Below are positions 26,366 through 35,481 of a stretch of 64,000 bases of DNA, one piece after another. This DNA comes from Pigmentibacter sp. JX0631 (GTDB lineage Bacteria > Bdellovibrionota_B > Oligoflexia > Silvanigrellales > Silvanigrellaceae), in NCBI RefSeq assembly GCF_029873255.1, contig NZ_CP123622.1, positions 124,001 through 188,000 of the forward strand, given 5' to 3'. The notes below the pieces were generated by a model, which was given only the letters and a program-made list of their open reading frames with translations, did no database searches and was not told the origin of the DNA. A program made the position numbers and the translations under genes. Position 1 is the first letter of the stretch, and each line of letters starts with the position of its first letter.

Positions 26366-28228
26366 CTAATGAATAACATCTTCATAAAATTTTACATTAT
26401 ACAACGTTACTAATTTTTGAATCAAACTCTGCTTTAAATTAACAGAAAGTACAGGAAGAATAACTACTATTTTCCAAGAACTAAATTTTTCATGGATATG
26501 TTCTATATTTTTTAAAGAATTATCTAAATTTTTTTCACTATAATAAATTAATAATATTTTATTTGTTGGCTCATCAATTACTAAATAAAAATCATTTTTT
26601 ATATCATTCGTATTATTTGAAAATTTAAATTCTAAAGATAATTTTTCTAAAAATATAATATCCCAAATTAAATTCCTCCTGTGATTAGAAATTATATTAT
26701 CTCGATAATTTGTACTCTTTTTTACTGCTTCGCTATAACTAAGTAATTTAAATATTTTTTGATCTACAATTTTAAAGCACTTAAAGCCTATATTATTAAT
26801 ATTTTTACATTTACTATTATCTTTTAATATTTTTTCTATAGCTCGTCTATTTCTTTCTACAGCTAATTCATAGATAGAATTGAATCCGAAATTAACTTTA
26901 AGTAAATGACTTTTTTCTGCATTTTGGATTGAGATAGAATTCAAATTATAATGCCCTGATGCATTCATTTTTAAAATAGAATGTAAAGTTGAGCCTGAAC
27001 CGGCAAAAAAATCTAATATGTAGTCGTTTTCATTTAATTGCACTGATTTTAATAAATACTCTATTAATCCAGTAGGTTTTGGATTATTAAAAATCCCTTT
27101 TTGATTATTAAAAAGATGTTTTAATTCTTCTGATCCTTTTTCATTATAACAATCAGAATTATCCAAAAAATCATTCATAACAGATTTCTTCGATAATTCA
27201 ACCTGAAGTACATTTCTTCTAAATCCATTATTTTTTGTAATGAAAATTGTTGAGTTTAAAATATTTTGATTGATTCTCCAAGGACCTTTTACTTTTATAG
27301 ATTTATCTAAAACACTATTTTTTATAATCATGTCATTCAATATTTCAAAATGAATACTTCGTGTTTTGTAAATTCCAGCTTTATAAATACCATCAGGACA
27401 TTTTGCAACTGTACCTTTATGAACATCCCTAATTGAATTTTTATTTCCTTCATTAAATACAGGTCTAGTTACTTCAGTATTTTTTTGATTGCCCAAAAAT
27501 GGAAGTTTCGAATTTTTAGAATAAATAACAATATAGTCAAATAAATCTGACATACATTTAGATAAAAAAGTATTTTTCCTTGCAGCTCTTCTCTTTATTG
27601 TCCCACAATAATTTTCAGCTCCAAAAATTTCATCAAGCAAAATTCTTAAATTATGAATTTCGTTGTCATCAATTGAAACGAATATAATTCCATCTAAAGT
27701 CAATAAATTTTTTGCAACTTTAAGTCTTGGATATATCATACTTAACCAATTATCATGATAATTATTAACTTGACGATTTTTCATTACATCTTTAGAATTT
27801 TTAATTTTTTTATTCTTAAAATTATCGCTATAAACAAACAACTGACCTGTATTGTAAGGAGGATCAATATAAATAACTTTTATTTTATTTGAATATGCTG
27901 TTTGAAGAATTTGCAATACTTCTAAATTATCACCTTCTATAAAAAAATGTCTTGCATTATTTTCTAACACTCCACTTTCAAATTCGGGGCATAAAATTTT
28001 ATTACAATTCAATTTAATATTATTTAAACATTTTTCTTTTTCATACCAAGTTAATTGATATTTATTTTTTTCTTTAATTAAAACATTAAGCAAATAAGAA
28101 TAATTTATTTCCTGTTGATTTATAAAAAGGTTAGGAAATAATTCTTTTAAAATATCTTTACAACCGTTGTTCGATTCATGTATATTGATGCAAGATTCTA
28201 AATTATTTTTTAAATTTTCTTCCATCAA
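26366..28228 (-). CDS. adenine-specific DNA methyltransferase, type III Mod-like
   Basis: A 620-aa beta-class N6-adenine methyltransferase. The catalytic motif IV DPPY is at 122-125 (IDPPYNTG), and the SAM-binding motif I DFFAGSGST is near 405-413, with a presumed target-recognition region between. Length and motif order match Mod subunits of type III restriction systems. No res helicase-nuclease gene lies next to it. Its 3' side meets an insertion sequence after 32 bp. It may be an orphan methylase or the remainder of a broken system. The lysine-, asparagine- and isoleucine-rich composition is extreme even for this genome. Confidence 0.85.
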   Translation of the reverse strand: MMEENLKNNLESCINIHESNNGCKDILKELFPNLFINQQEINYSYLLNVLIKEKNKYQLTWYEKEKCLNNIKLNCNKILCPEFESGVLENNARHFFIEGDNLEVLQILQTAYSNKIKVIYIDPPYNTGQLFVYSDNFKNKKIKNSKDVMKNRQVNNYHDNWLSMIYPRLKVAKNLLTLDGIIFVSIDDNEIHNLRILLDEIFGAENYCGTIKRRAARKNTFLSKCMSDLFDYIVIYSKNSKLPFLGNQKNTEVTRPVFNEGNKNSIRDVHKGTVAKCPDGIYKAGIYKTRSIHFEILNDMIIKNSVLDKSIKVKGPWRINQNILNSTIFITKNNGFRRNVLQVELSKKSVMNDFLDNSDCYNEKGSEELKHLFNNQKGIFNNPKPTGLIEYLLKSVQLNENDYILDFFAGSGSTLHSILKMNASGHYNLNSISIQNAEKSHLLKVNFGFNSIYELAVERNRRAIEKILKDNSKCKNINNIGFKCFKIVDQKIFKLLSYSEAVKKSTNYRDNIISNHRRNLIWDIIFLEKLSLEFKFSNNTNDIKNDFYLVIDEPTNKILLIYYSEKNLDNSLKNIEHIHEKFSSWKIVVILPVLSVNLKQSLIQKLVTLYNVKFYEDVIH

Positions 28229-28260
28229 AAAACCTTATAATTAAATCTAATTTTTTTAGA

Positions 28261-29303
28261 CTAAAAAGATTTTAAATCAATAACAAATCTATATTTTACA
28301 TCGCTTTTAACAACTCTTTCATAGGCTTCATTTATTTTATCAGCTGAAATAACTTCAATATCTGCGGTGATATTGTGTTTTCCACAAAAATCTAACATTT
28401 CTTGCGTTTCTTTAATTCCTCCAATTAAAGATCCAGCTAACCTTCTCCTTTTAATTATCATCGAAAACATATTTAAAGTATTAGGTTTATCTGGAGCACC
28501 AACCTGCACCATTGTCCCATCTCTTTTTAATAAAAAAAGAAAATTTGTTAAATCTAAATTTGCAGACACTGTGTTAATTATAAAATCAAAAGAATTCATT
28601 TCATTTTGCATTTGGTCAGATATTGTTGAATTGATATAACCTTTTGCCCCAAATCTTTTTGCATCTTCCTTTTTATTTTCAGAATGACTAATTACAAAGA
28701 CATCAGCTCCCATTGCTACTGCAATTTTAACAGCCATATGCCCAAGCCCCCTAAACCTATTACACCTACTTTATGACCTTTTGTAATTTTCCAGGTATTT
28801 AATGGAGAATAAGTAGTTATACCTGCACATAACAAAGGGGCAGCCTTATCAAGGGGAAGATTACTAGGTATTTTTAATACAAAATCTTCATTAACGACTA
28901 GTTGTTTTGCATAGCCGCCGTAAATGGGTAATCCTGTGTCACGAAATTTATCATTATAAGTTAATGTAGCCCCTTTTTCACAATACTGTTCTAAATTCTC
29001 TGCACAAGAGCTGCAATCTTTACAGGAATTAATCATACAACCAACACCAACAGTATCACCGATTTTAAATTTTTTTACAGAGGAACCGACTTTCGTTACT
29101 TTACCAGTTATTTCATGGCCTGGCACCATAGGAAATATGCCCGGACTCCATTCGTCTCGCACTTGATGAATGTCTGAGTGACAAATACCGCAATAAAACA
29201 CTTCAATTTGTACATCCTCTGCTGTTAAATTACGTAACTCAAATTGAAAATGACGCAAAGGTTCTTTTGGCTTCATAGCAGCATAAGCATCAACTAAGTT
29301 CAT
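28261..29303 (-). pseudogene. zinc alcohol dehydrogenase (cinnamyl-type), frameshifted
   Basis: Two frames together make one full-length zinc-dependent, NAD(P)-linked alcohol dehydrogenase. Codons from ATG 29303 (ribosome-binding site TAGGAG) give CGICHSDIHQ, GHEITGKV, and the structural-zinc cysteines CKDCSSCAENLEQYC. The frame fails after GLGGLG. Codons from near 28737 give MAVKIAVAMGAD through to the C-terminus. Homologues read GLGGLGHMAVK, so one base is missing, most simply one G of a six-G run, now five C on the plus strand at 28747-28751. It may be a true pseudogene, a phase-variable tract or a sequencing error. Confidence 0.85.
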
Positions 29304-29416
29304 AAATTCTCCTAGCATTGTAACTTAACAAATTCAGTTTAGTTACTATCACAAACGGAAAATTAATTCAATGATTTCAATTATTAATAAATATTTGATA
29401 CTAATTCTAATAAACT

Positions 29417-30262
29417 CTATTGATTACTATAGTACTTAGATATTAAATTAGAAATTAATTCTTTATTACTATATACGTTTCTAATTTCGTTCCATAAACT
29501 AATTCTATGCTGCTTAGGAAATGATGATTTTTTTGAAAAAGGTATATAATATGATTTTTGTACATAAAATTTCTTATGAATTTTTAGTTGATCGGAAAGT
29601 TTCTGATATTTTTTAAGATCAAGAATATATGCAAAATGAGTAATCACACTTCCCTGCTTATCTCTTAATAGCTTTTGTAGATTTATCATATCACTTTTAC
29701 TAACTTCTAAATCATTTTTAAAAATATCTTCAAGATCGGAAACTATAGAATAACCTCTTGCAACTCTTACCGGTCTGGGTAGTAACTTTACATCTCCTTT
29801 GTACTCAAAAGGATTAGACTTTAAAGTAACTACAACATATCCCGAACAGGCTATTTTAAAAAGAGAAGCGCATGGTCTGCCTTCTTTTCCTCCTGCGTCA
29901 GGAGGATAATCTAAATACTTAGCCCGTTCTTCTTTGTGTGATGCTATCAAAGCTGCATCCATTTCACCTTTTTCAAGTAAAAATAAGCAACGACTCCAAG
30001 GCATGTATTCTATTTTCAACTCAATATCTGCTTTTTTTTTCATATTACTAACAGCTTGTTTTAATATATCGATGCTTACATTTGTATTTGGCGCGCTAGG
30101 ATCTTCCAGTCTTATATCATTTGCACAAATTTTTAATTCAATAGCAGAAGAGTATTGTTGAATAAAAAGACAACATATAGAGCAAAAAAATAAGAATTTT
30201 AAAAAAACAATACCTTTTGCTTTAACAAGTATATTGATCTTTTTAGTAATGTAAGTAAACAT
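29417..30262 (-). CDS. periplasmic solute-binding protein, SBP family 3-like
   Basis: A 281-aa protein. After a charged N-terminus comes the signal sequence (FLKFLFFCSICCLFIQQYSSA), then a mature domain. IEYMPWSRCLFLLEKGEMDAALIASHKEERAKYLDYP is typical of family-3 extracellular solute-binding proteins. Such proteins bind polar amino acids or related solutes for ABC import or sensing. No permease gene is adjacent, and the ligand is unknown. It lies 57 bp downstream of mnmE. Confidence 0.75.
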   Translation of the reverse strand: MFTYITKKINILVKAKGIVFLKFLFFCSICCLFIQQYSSAIELKICANDIRLEDPSAPNTNVSIDILKQAVSNMKKKADIELKIEYMPWSRCLFLLEKGEMDAALIASHKEERAKYLDYPPDAGGKEGRPCASLFKIACSGYVVVTLKSNPFEYKGDVKLLPRPVRVARGYSIVSDLEDIFKNDLEVSKSDMINLQKLLRDKQGSVITHFAYILDLKKYQKLSDQLKIHKKFYVQKSYYIPFSKKSSFPKQHRISLWNEIRNVYSNKELISNLISKYYSNQ

Positions 30263-30319
30263 AAAAATCCAAGTTACTATATTTTCTAATAACAGACAAA
30301 ATTCAATATGTATTTATAG

Positions 30320-31804
30320 CTATTTTCCGATACAAAATGTGGAAAATATTTTTTCTAAAACATCGTCTAATTGAATTTCACCAACAACTTCCTGTAATGA
30401 CTGTCTTCCTTGATTAATCACTGAAGATATTTTTTCAGGATAATCTTTTTTATAGATTAAATCTATGCCTTCATTTAAATTTTTGACAGCAATTTCGATT
30501 TTATTTCTTTGTCTTTCAGAAATTAATGTGGGATTATTCTTTTGCCCTAAAAGACCTGTCAATTGATCGTGCAGTTCTACTAATTCAGAAGAAAGAATTT
30601 CCGTATCTAAATATGAACAAAATATACATTTTTTACTGAGAATACTTTGGAAATTATGAAATTTTTTGTCTTTTATAATTATTGAATAGCTATTTTCTAT
30701 AATTTCAAGAGAATTATTCGGTATTGTATCCATTTTGCTAAACACCGGAAGAATTATTTGCTCAGAAAAAAATTCAGAACTCAAAAGAAATTCAGATAGT
30801 GATTCATCAATAAATTTATGATAGTCTTCATACTTAACATTTTCTAATGTAATAACTAGACAAATTATATCTGCTTTTGTTAAAGTCTTGATACTTCTTT
30901 CTACACCAATTTTTTCAACAGCATCTTCTGTTTCTCTAATGCCAGCTGTATCCATTAGTACAAAATCTTTATTTCGAATAATTAGCCTATCCTCTAAAAC
31001 ATCTCGAGTTGTTCCAGGAATGTGCGTTACTATTGCTCTTTCATATTTTAACAGAGCATTATACAAACTAGACTTCCCAGCATTAGGTTTTCCCACTAAT
31101 GCTATTTTCACTCCTTCTCTCGCTCTTAAACCTGAAGAATAAGACTTTAATAAAATTTGCATTTTATTTAAAGCTTGTTTCATTAATGGCAAAAGTGATT
31201 CAGGTTGGTAATCCCCGACTTCATCAGGAGCAAAGTCAATATGAGCTTCTAAATAAGCCATAATTTCAATCAATATATTTTTTACTTCTTCTGTTTCTTT
31301 AGATAATTCTCCTCCAACAGATTCTCTAGCTAACTGAATTCCACCTAAAGTTTCAGTATGAATCAATTGATTTATACCTTCAGCCTGAATTAAATCAATT
31401 TTACTATTTAAATAAGCACGCTGAGTGAATTCTCCTGGTAAAGCATCACGCAGTCCAAGGTGCCTAAATAATCTTTGCAACAAACTGCTTATAAGAGGAT
31501 TTCCATGGGAACTTATTTCAATTACATCTTCACCTGTATAACTATGCGGCGCCTTAAAATATGAAAATAATACATCATCAATAATGTTACCTTCAGTATC
31601 TTTTAGAATAAGATATTGAGTAAATGGCTTTGATTTAATTTGATCATTAATTAAAGAAGTATTTATTAATTCATTAGATTTTACTTTAAATAAATAGCCT
31701 TGAAAATATTTAAGTAAATTTATTCCTGATATTCTATGAATATGAATGGCACTTCTTGCATTAGCGGAAGAAAGAGCAAAAATAGAATCAATACTTGAGG
31801 TCAA
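30320..31804 (-). CDS. mnmE: tRNA modification GTPase MnmE
   Basis: A 494-aa MnmE. The N-terminal domain binds formyl-THF (DAFSFAPHSYTGED-like region, here FSYFKAPHSYTGEDVIEIS). The inserted G domain has GKPNAGKSS, PGTTRD and DTAGIRETED, and the essential C-terminal FCIGK is present. With MnmG it makes the 5-carboxymethylaminomethyl group on wobble uridine 34 of several tRNAs. It follows jag by 50 bp in the rnpA-yidD-yidC-jag-mnmE run. Its partner mnmG begins 32 kb away at the right end of the window. Confidence 0.97.
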   Translation of the reverse strand: MTSSIDSIFALSSANARSAIHIHRISGINLLKYFQGYLFKVKSNELINTSLINDQIKSKPFTQYLILKDTEGNIIDDVLFSYFKAPHSYTGEDVIEISSHGNPLISSLLQRLFRHLGLRDALPGEFTQRAYLNSKIDLIQAEGINQLIHTETLGGIQLARESVGGELSKETEEVKNILIEIMAYLEAHIDFAPDEVGDYQPESLLPLMKQALNKMQILLKSYSSGLRAREGVKIALVGKPNAGKSSLYNALLKYERAIVTHIPGTTRDVLEDRLIIRNKDFVLMDTAGIRETEDAVEKIGVERSIKTLTKADIICLVITLENVKYEDYHKFIDESLSEFLLSSEFFSEQIILPVFSKMDTIPNNSLEIIENSYSIIIKDKKFHNFQSILSKKCIFCSYLDTEILSSELVELHDQLTGLLGQKNNPTLISERQRNKIEIAVKNLNEGIDLIYKKDYPEKISSVINQGRQSLQEVVGEIQLDDVLEKIFSTFCIGK

Positions 31805-31854
31805 ATCATCTTTCCTTCTTTAATAAAATAAAAGCATATTTTATTATGTGAGAT

Positions 31855-32925
31855 TTATAAATGTTTCTGATGAGTATGAGGAAGCTCATCTTGATCATCT
31901 TTCGAATTATCTATTGAAGAAACTGCGCCTACTCTTTCAGTATTTTGTTTATCTTGGATAGAGAAGTTAGAATTTCTTTTTTTTGGAATTTTCTTTTTAT
32001 AGCGAGATTGATTTGAAGAATTAGGAAAATTTTTCTCTTGATTTTTAGGTAAATTATTTGCATGATTTCTTGGTTTTTTTTCAGTTGAATAAATAACCAA
32101 TCTTCTTTTATCACCTGTTCCAACACTACGAGTTGCAATCCCAGCCATACCATCTAAAGCTAAGTGAATAATTCTTCTTTCCTGACTACTTTTTGAAGAT
32201 AGTATTACACTTTTTCCAGTTTTTTTAACTTTTTCAGCAAGTGATTTCGCCATTCCAATGAGTCTTTCTTCTCTTTTTTCAGAAGAGTCACCTGCTTCCA
32301 CCGTTATTCGGGAGGAAATATCTCCTAATTTTTTTTGCGCAATTCTTTTAAAGACATGCTCAAAAGCCAAGGATAATTTATCACTTTTACTTAGATATTT
32401 TTCAATTTCAGAGTCAACAACTTTAACAACAGCTTCATTTTCTTGCACGATTATTTCAACTTGGTCTTGTGAAATACCAAAAGCAGAGAAAAATAACTGA
32501 TTATAATTTTCAAATAGTTCTTGTACACCTTCACTTTCCATATTCAAAAAAGTTCGCGGTGGGTAGTCACTTTGAGTATTCGAACTAATATTCTGTCTCT
32601 CTGTTTTTCTTTCTACCGTTTTAGGCTCAGAGAACATATGCGTTTCTTTTTTTACTTTCCCTACAGGAGACAAATTATTTTTAGTTGTGTTACTTTTTCC
32701 TAAAGTTTGCCTTACAACTTCACGGGCGGCAGCTTGTAAATCTTGTTTTACTGTTTCAACCCAAGCTTCAATTTTCACAGATCGCGAAAACAATCGAGAT
32801 AATATTCCGCCAGTAGGTTGTTGGATTACATTATAACAAAGCAAATCTTTATCAGTAGAAAAGGCTCTTGCTGCTTCAGATAAAGCATCGTCAAGAGTTT
32901 TTCCAGTAAATTGCCTTTTATCCAT
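31855..32925 (-). CDS. jag: RNA-binding protein Jag/KhpB (Jag-N, KH and R3H domains)
   Basis: A 356-aa protein with Jag-N (FTGKTLDDALSEAARAF) at the N-terminus, a variable linker, a KH-like domain (about 150-240), and an R3H domain with SQERRIIHLALDGM and GTGDKRRLVIYS. An extra basic tail of about 75 residues rich in N, K and Q follows and is not part of the core family. It binds RNA and is linked to cell-envelope growth control in other bacteria. It follows yidC with a hairpin between them. Confidence 0.9.
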   Translation of the reverse strand: MDKRQFTGKTLDDALSEAARAFSTDKDLLCYNVIQQPTGGILSRLFSRSVKIEAWVETVKQDLQAAAREVVRQTLGKSNTTKNNLSPVGKVKKETHMFSEPKTVERKTERQNISSNTQSDYPPRTFLNMESEGVQELFENYNQLFFSAFGISQDQVEIIVQENEAVVKVVDSEIEKYLSKSDKLSLAFEHVFKRIAQKKLGDISSRITVEAGDSSEKREERLIGMAKSLAEKVKKTGKSVILSSKSSQERRIIHLALDGMAGIATRSVGTGDKRRLVIYSTEKKPRNHANNLPKNQEKNFPNSSNQSRYKKKIPKKRNSNFSIQDKQNTERVGAVSSIDNSKDDQDELPHTHQKHL

Positions 32926-32950
32926 GAATACTCCATTTTTAAAAAAGTTT

Positions 32951-32979
32951 AAACAGCTACTGCAATGCCTTAGCTGTTT
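32951..32979 (-). terminator. hairpin between yidC and jag
   Basis: AAACAGCTA (32951-32959) and TAGCTGTTT (32971-32979) form a 9-bp stem with an 11-base loop. On the minus strand it is followed by AAACTTTTTT. It may partly terminate or process the message between yidC and jag. Confidence 0.45.
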
Positions 32980-33016
32980 TCAGAATCTAAAGGTAGACTC
33001 CTAATTATAGATTACT

Positions 33017-34735
33017 TTATTTTTCATGAACGTTCTTATACCGATGTGTCAGGAACGCCTGCCTAATCATAGAAATAATAGTATTTGTTATCACGTAAAG
33101 TGCCAACCCTGATGGATAAAAAACCATAAAGATGGAAAATACCAAAGGTAATATTTTCATCATTTTTGCTTGAGTTGGATCCATGGAAGGCATTGGAATC
33201 ATCTTCTGATAACCAAGCATCAAAACTGCCATTAAGATTGGTAATATGAAATATGGATCGTGTTGAGTAAGATCTTTTATCCAAAAAAAGAATGGTGATT
33301 GACGCAAATCAAATGTGTGTCTTAAACAGGAGTCTAAAGCAAAAAACACGGGTATTTGAGGTAACAAAGGAAGGCATCCGCTTAAAGGATTAACTCCGCT
33401 TTTTGACATTAACGCCATCGTTTCTCTTTGCAGAGCCTGTTTATCTTCTTTATATTTTTCTTGAAGAGCCTTCATTTGGGGTTGAATTTTCTGCATTTTT
33501 TGCCCAGATAAATAACCTTTAATTTGCAGAGGTAAAAAGACTATATTAATTAATATCGTTAAAAGAATGATTGCCACACCCCAGTTATTTACTAAACCAT
33601 GAATAAAAAATACGATGTGGTACATAGGACGAGCTATAATTTTGAAAAATCCATAATCAATAGTTTCACTTAAATGATATTGATCAAAGTCTTTTAAAAT
33701 TGTTTCTTTTTTAGGGCCAATATAAAGTTTATAATTCAAGGCTACAGATTGACCTGGCGCAAGATTTACAGGTTGTTTTACCCATGCTTCATAAACAGTT
33801 TGATCATAAGGAAGACCTACCGCTTTACTTAAATTAAATCCAGTTCTTACTACCTCAAAAGCAATTGGTGATTGATTTTGCGGGATAACTGCATTCATCC
33901 AATACAAAGAATCGACAGTGAACCATGAAAAAAAGCTGCCAGACTCGCTCAATAAAAGTTTTTGACCTGCAGATTCTTCGAATTGAGTCATCTCTCTTTT
34001 TACTGTTCCATCAGGCAAACGGACTGCAGCTGAATGATACTGAGGCATAACTGAAGATAAAAAGCCTCCATTATTTTTATTATCTGACGTTGCTCCAATT
34101 TCAAAGTCAACACTTGTACTTTGTGCATTTTGGGCAATATTTTTAACAACTACTTGCATTTCACCAGAATAATTAACATCAGCAAATTTAAATATACGGG
34201 TAATTTCTAAACCATTTACAGTTTGTACAATTTGCAAATCTCCTTGGGAATTTTTAGAAATTCCAGCAGGTACTTTACGTAAGTCGAATGATCCCACTCG
34301 AAATCCAAAAGCTTTACAAATATTATAATTTTCTATGACAGAAACAGGAGTAGAATCATTATAAGCTAATTTTTCACCAGTTAAAATGTTACTTCCTAAA
34401 CATCCTCCTACAGAAGTAAATTCAAAAGTAGCATATGATTTCTTGATGATGAGATCGCTTGGATTTGCTACCGGTAAAACAGCAGATGCATTTTCTATGC
34501 TTGTTTTTGGAGTTTCTGCGGGTACTGTGGGAATAACACTTTGAGAAGGAATTGTTGTTCCCTGTGCTGCTATATTTGGATCAGAATTTTTTGCTTGGGC
34601 TGCCTGTATATTTTTCTGATGCGCATCGATTTCTTGTTGCTGTTTTTGGACATAGTACTGGTTAATAGCAATATATCCGCCAATTAACAAAAATAAACCT
34701 AACATAAAACCAATTGATTCTTTTTTCACTTCCAA
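33017..34735 (-). CDS. yidC: membrane protein insertase YidC
   Basis: A 572-aa Gram-negative-type YidC. It has an N-terminal membrane helix (FMLGLFLLIGGYIAI), a Q/P-rich linker, the large periplasmic P1 domain (about 90-350), then the conserved insertase core with GVAIILLTILINIVFLPL, SGCLPLLPQIPVFFAL and a C-terminal IFMVFYPSGLALY. It inserts proteins into the inner membrane with or without Sec. It lies in the conserved order between yidD and jag, starting 26 bp after yidD. Confidence 0.97.
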   Translation of the reverse strand: MEVKKESIGFMLGLFLLIGGYIAINQYYVQKQQQEIDAHQKNIQAAQAKNSDPNIAAQGTTIPSQSVIPTVPAETPKTSIENASAVLPVANPSDLIIKKSYATFEFTSVGGCLGSNILTGEKLAYNDSTPVSVIENYNICKAFGFRVGSFDLRKVPAGISKNSQGDLQIVQTVNGLEITRIFKFADVNYSGEMQVVVKNIAQNAQSTSVDFEIGATSDNKNNGGFLSSVMPQYHSAAVRLPDGTVKREMTQFEESAGQKLLLSESGSFFSWFTVDSLYWMNAVIPQNQSPIAFEVVRTGFNLSKAVGLPYDQTVYEAWVKQPVNLAPGQSVALNYKLYIGPKKETILKDFDQYHLSETIDYGFFKIIARPMYHIVFFIHGLVNNWGVAIILLTILINIVFLPLQIKGYLSGQKMQKIQPQMKALQEKYKEDKQALQRETMALMSKSGVNPLSGCLPLLPQIPVFFALDSCLRHTFDLRQSPFFFWIKDLTQHDPYFILPILMAVLMLGYQKMIPMPSMDPTQAKMMKILPLVFSIFMVFYPSGLALYVITNTIISMIRQAFLTHRYKNVHEK

Positions 34736-34761
34736 ATCCCATTCTAAATTTAGTTAAAACA

Positions 34762-35007
34762 TTAAGGCAAATCAACTCCGCCTTTATGAAAAGGATGGCA
34801 TTTACAAATACGAACAGTTGTTTTGCCCAATCCTTTAACAGCACCATACTTCTGAAATACCTCAAGACTGTATTGTGAACAGCTCGGATAAAACCGACAA
34901 TGTGATCCAAGTGCTGGAGAAATACACTTCTTATAAAACTTGATCAACAGCACAAAAAATAAAGTCGCATAATCATTTAAAATTTTTAAACTTCTATTTC
35001 CTTTCAA
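34762..35007 (-). CDS. yidD: membrane protein insertion factor YidD
   Basis: An 81-aa YidD with [31 protein letters not shown] and the C-terminal [12 protein letters not shown]. It assists YidC-dependent insertion. The start appears to be TTG at 35007, inside the last codons of rnpA (14-bp overlap), since no in-frame ATG lies before the conserved region. The N-terminus is a little longer than usual. Confidence 0.93.
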   Translation of the reverse strand: MKGNRSLKILNDYATLFFVLLIKFYKKCISPALGSHCRFYPSCSQYSLEVFQKYGAVKGLGKTTVRICKCHPFHKGGVDLP

Positions 35008-35386
35008 ACCCTTTTTCTTTCTCTTTTAGCGATTTTTGAAGTATCAATGAAATTTCTTCTAATAACTGCTCCCAAGTTACTGATAGCACACTTCTGTTTG
35101 CCATAAATACAATATCCAAGGCAATCTCAGAAGGTAAATCAAATGTTTTTAATACAGAGAACAAAGCATGGCGAATCCTTCTTCTTGCTTTGTTCCGTTT
35201 TACAGCCCTTTTATGCACACCCTTTTTAGATGAAATAATTGCATATTTCAAGACACTGCTATCTATAAGGGAATTATTGACTTGAAAATAGAACAGAAAA
35301 TAATTTGTTTTGATTTTTCTCGCTTTTTCAAAGAAGAGAGAAAAATTTTCTATTTTCTCAATAAGAAAATTTGTTTGATTTTGCAT
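34994..35386 (-). CDS. rnpA: ribonuclease P protein component
   Basis: A 130-aa RnpA with the signature [13 protein letters not shown] after a divergent N-terminal half ([16 protein letters not shown]). It binds the RNase P RNA and helps process tRNA 5' ends. It is the first gene of the rnpA-yidD-yidC-jag-mnmE run. The rpmH gene that normally precedes it is missing here; a divergent FecR-like gene lies upstream instead. Confidence 0.92.
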   Translation of the reverse strand: MQNQTNFLIEKIENFSLFFEKARKIKTNYFLFYFQVNNSLIDSSVLKYAIISSKKGVHKRAVKRNKARRRIRHALFSVLKTFDLPSEIALDIVFMANRSVLSVTWEQLLEEISLILQKSLKEKEKGFERK

Positions 35387-35481
35387 TATTAAGTGTCGTC
35401 CTTTTTGGCACTAAACTAACCACTCTAAAGGAATACTAGTTATGCTCTAAATACAGTCAGAATCTAGGGCAAAGGGAAAAT

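Noticed and set aside
26164-26376. 70-codon plus-strand frame
   Set aside because: It is out of frame with, and lies over, the detached 3' end of the IS982-like transposase, whose true frame reads ASKVRSTKGLLVHVFG.
28261-29318. Two separate dehydrogenase genes
   Set aside because: The two pieces match consecutive parts of one enzyme and meet at a one-base frameshift.
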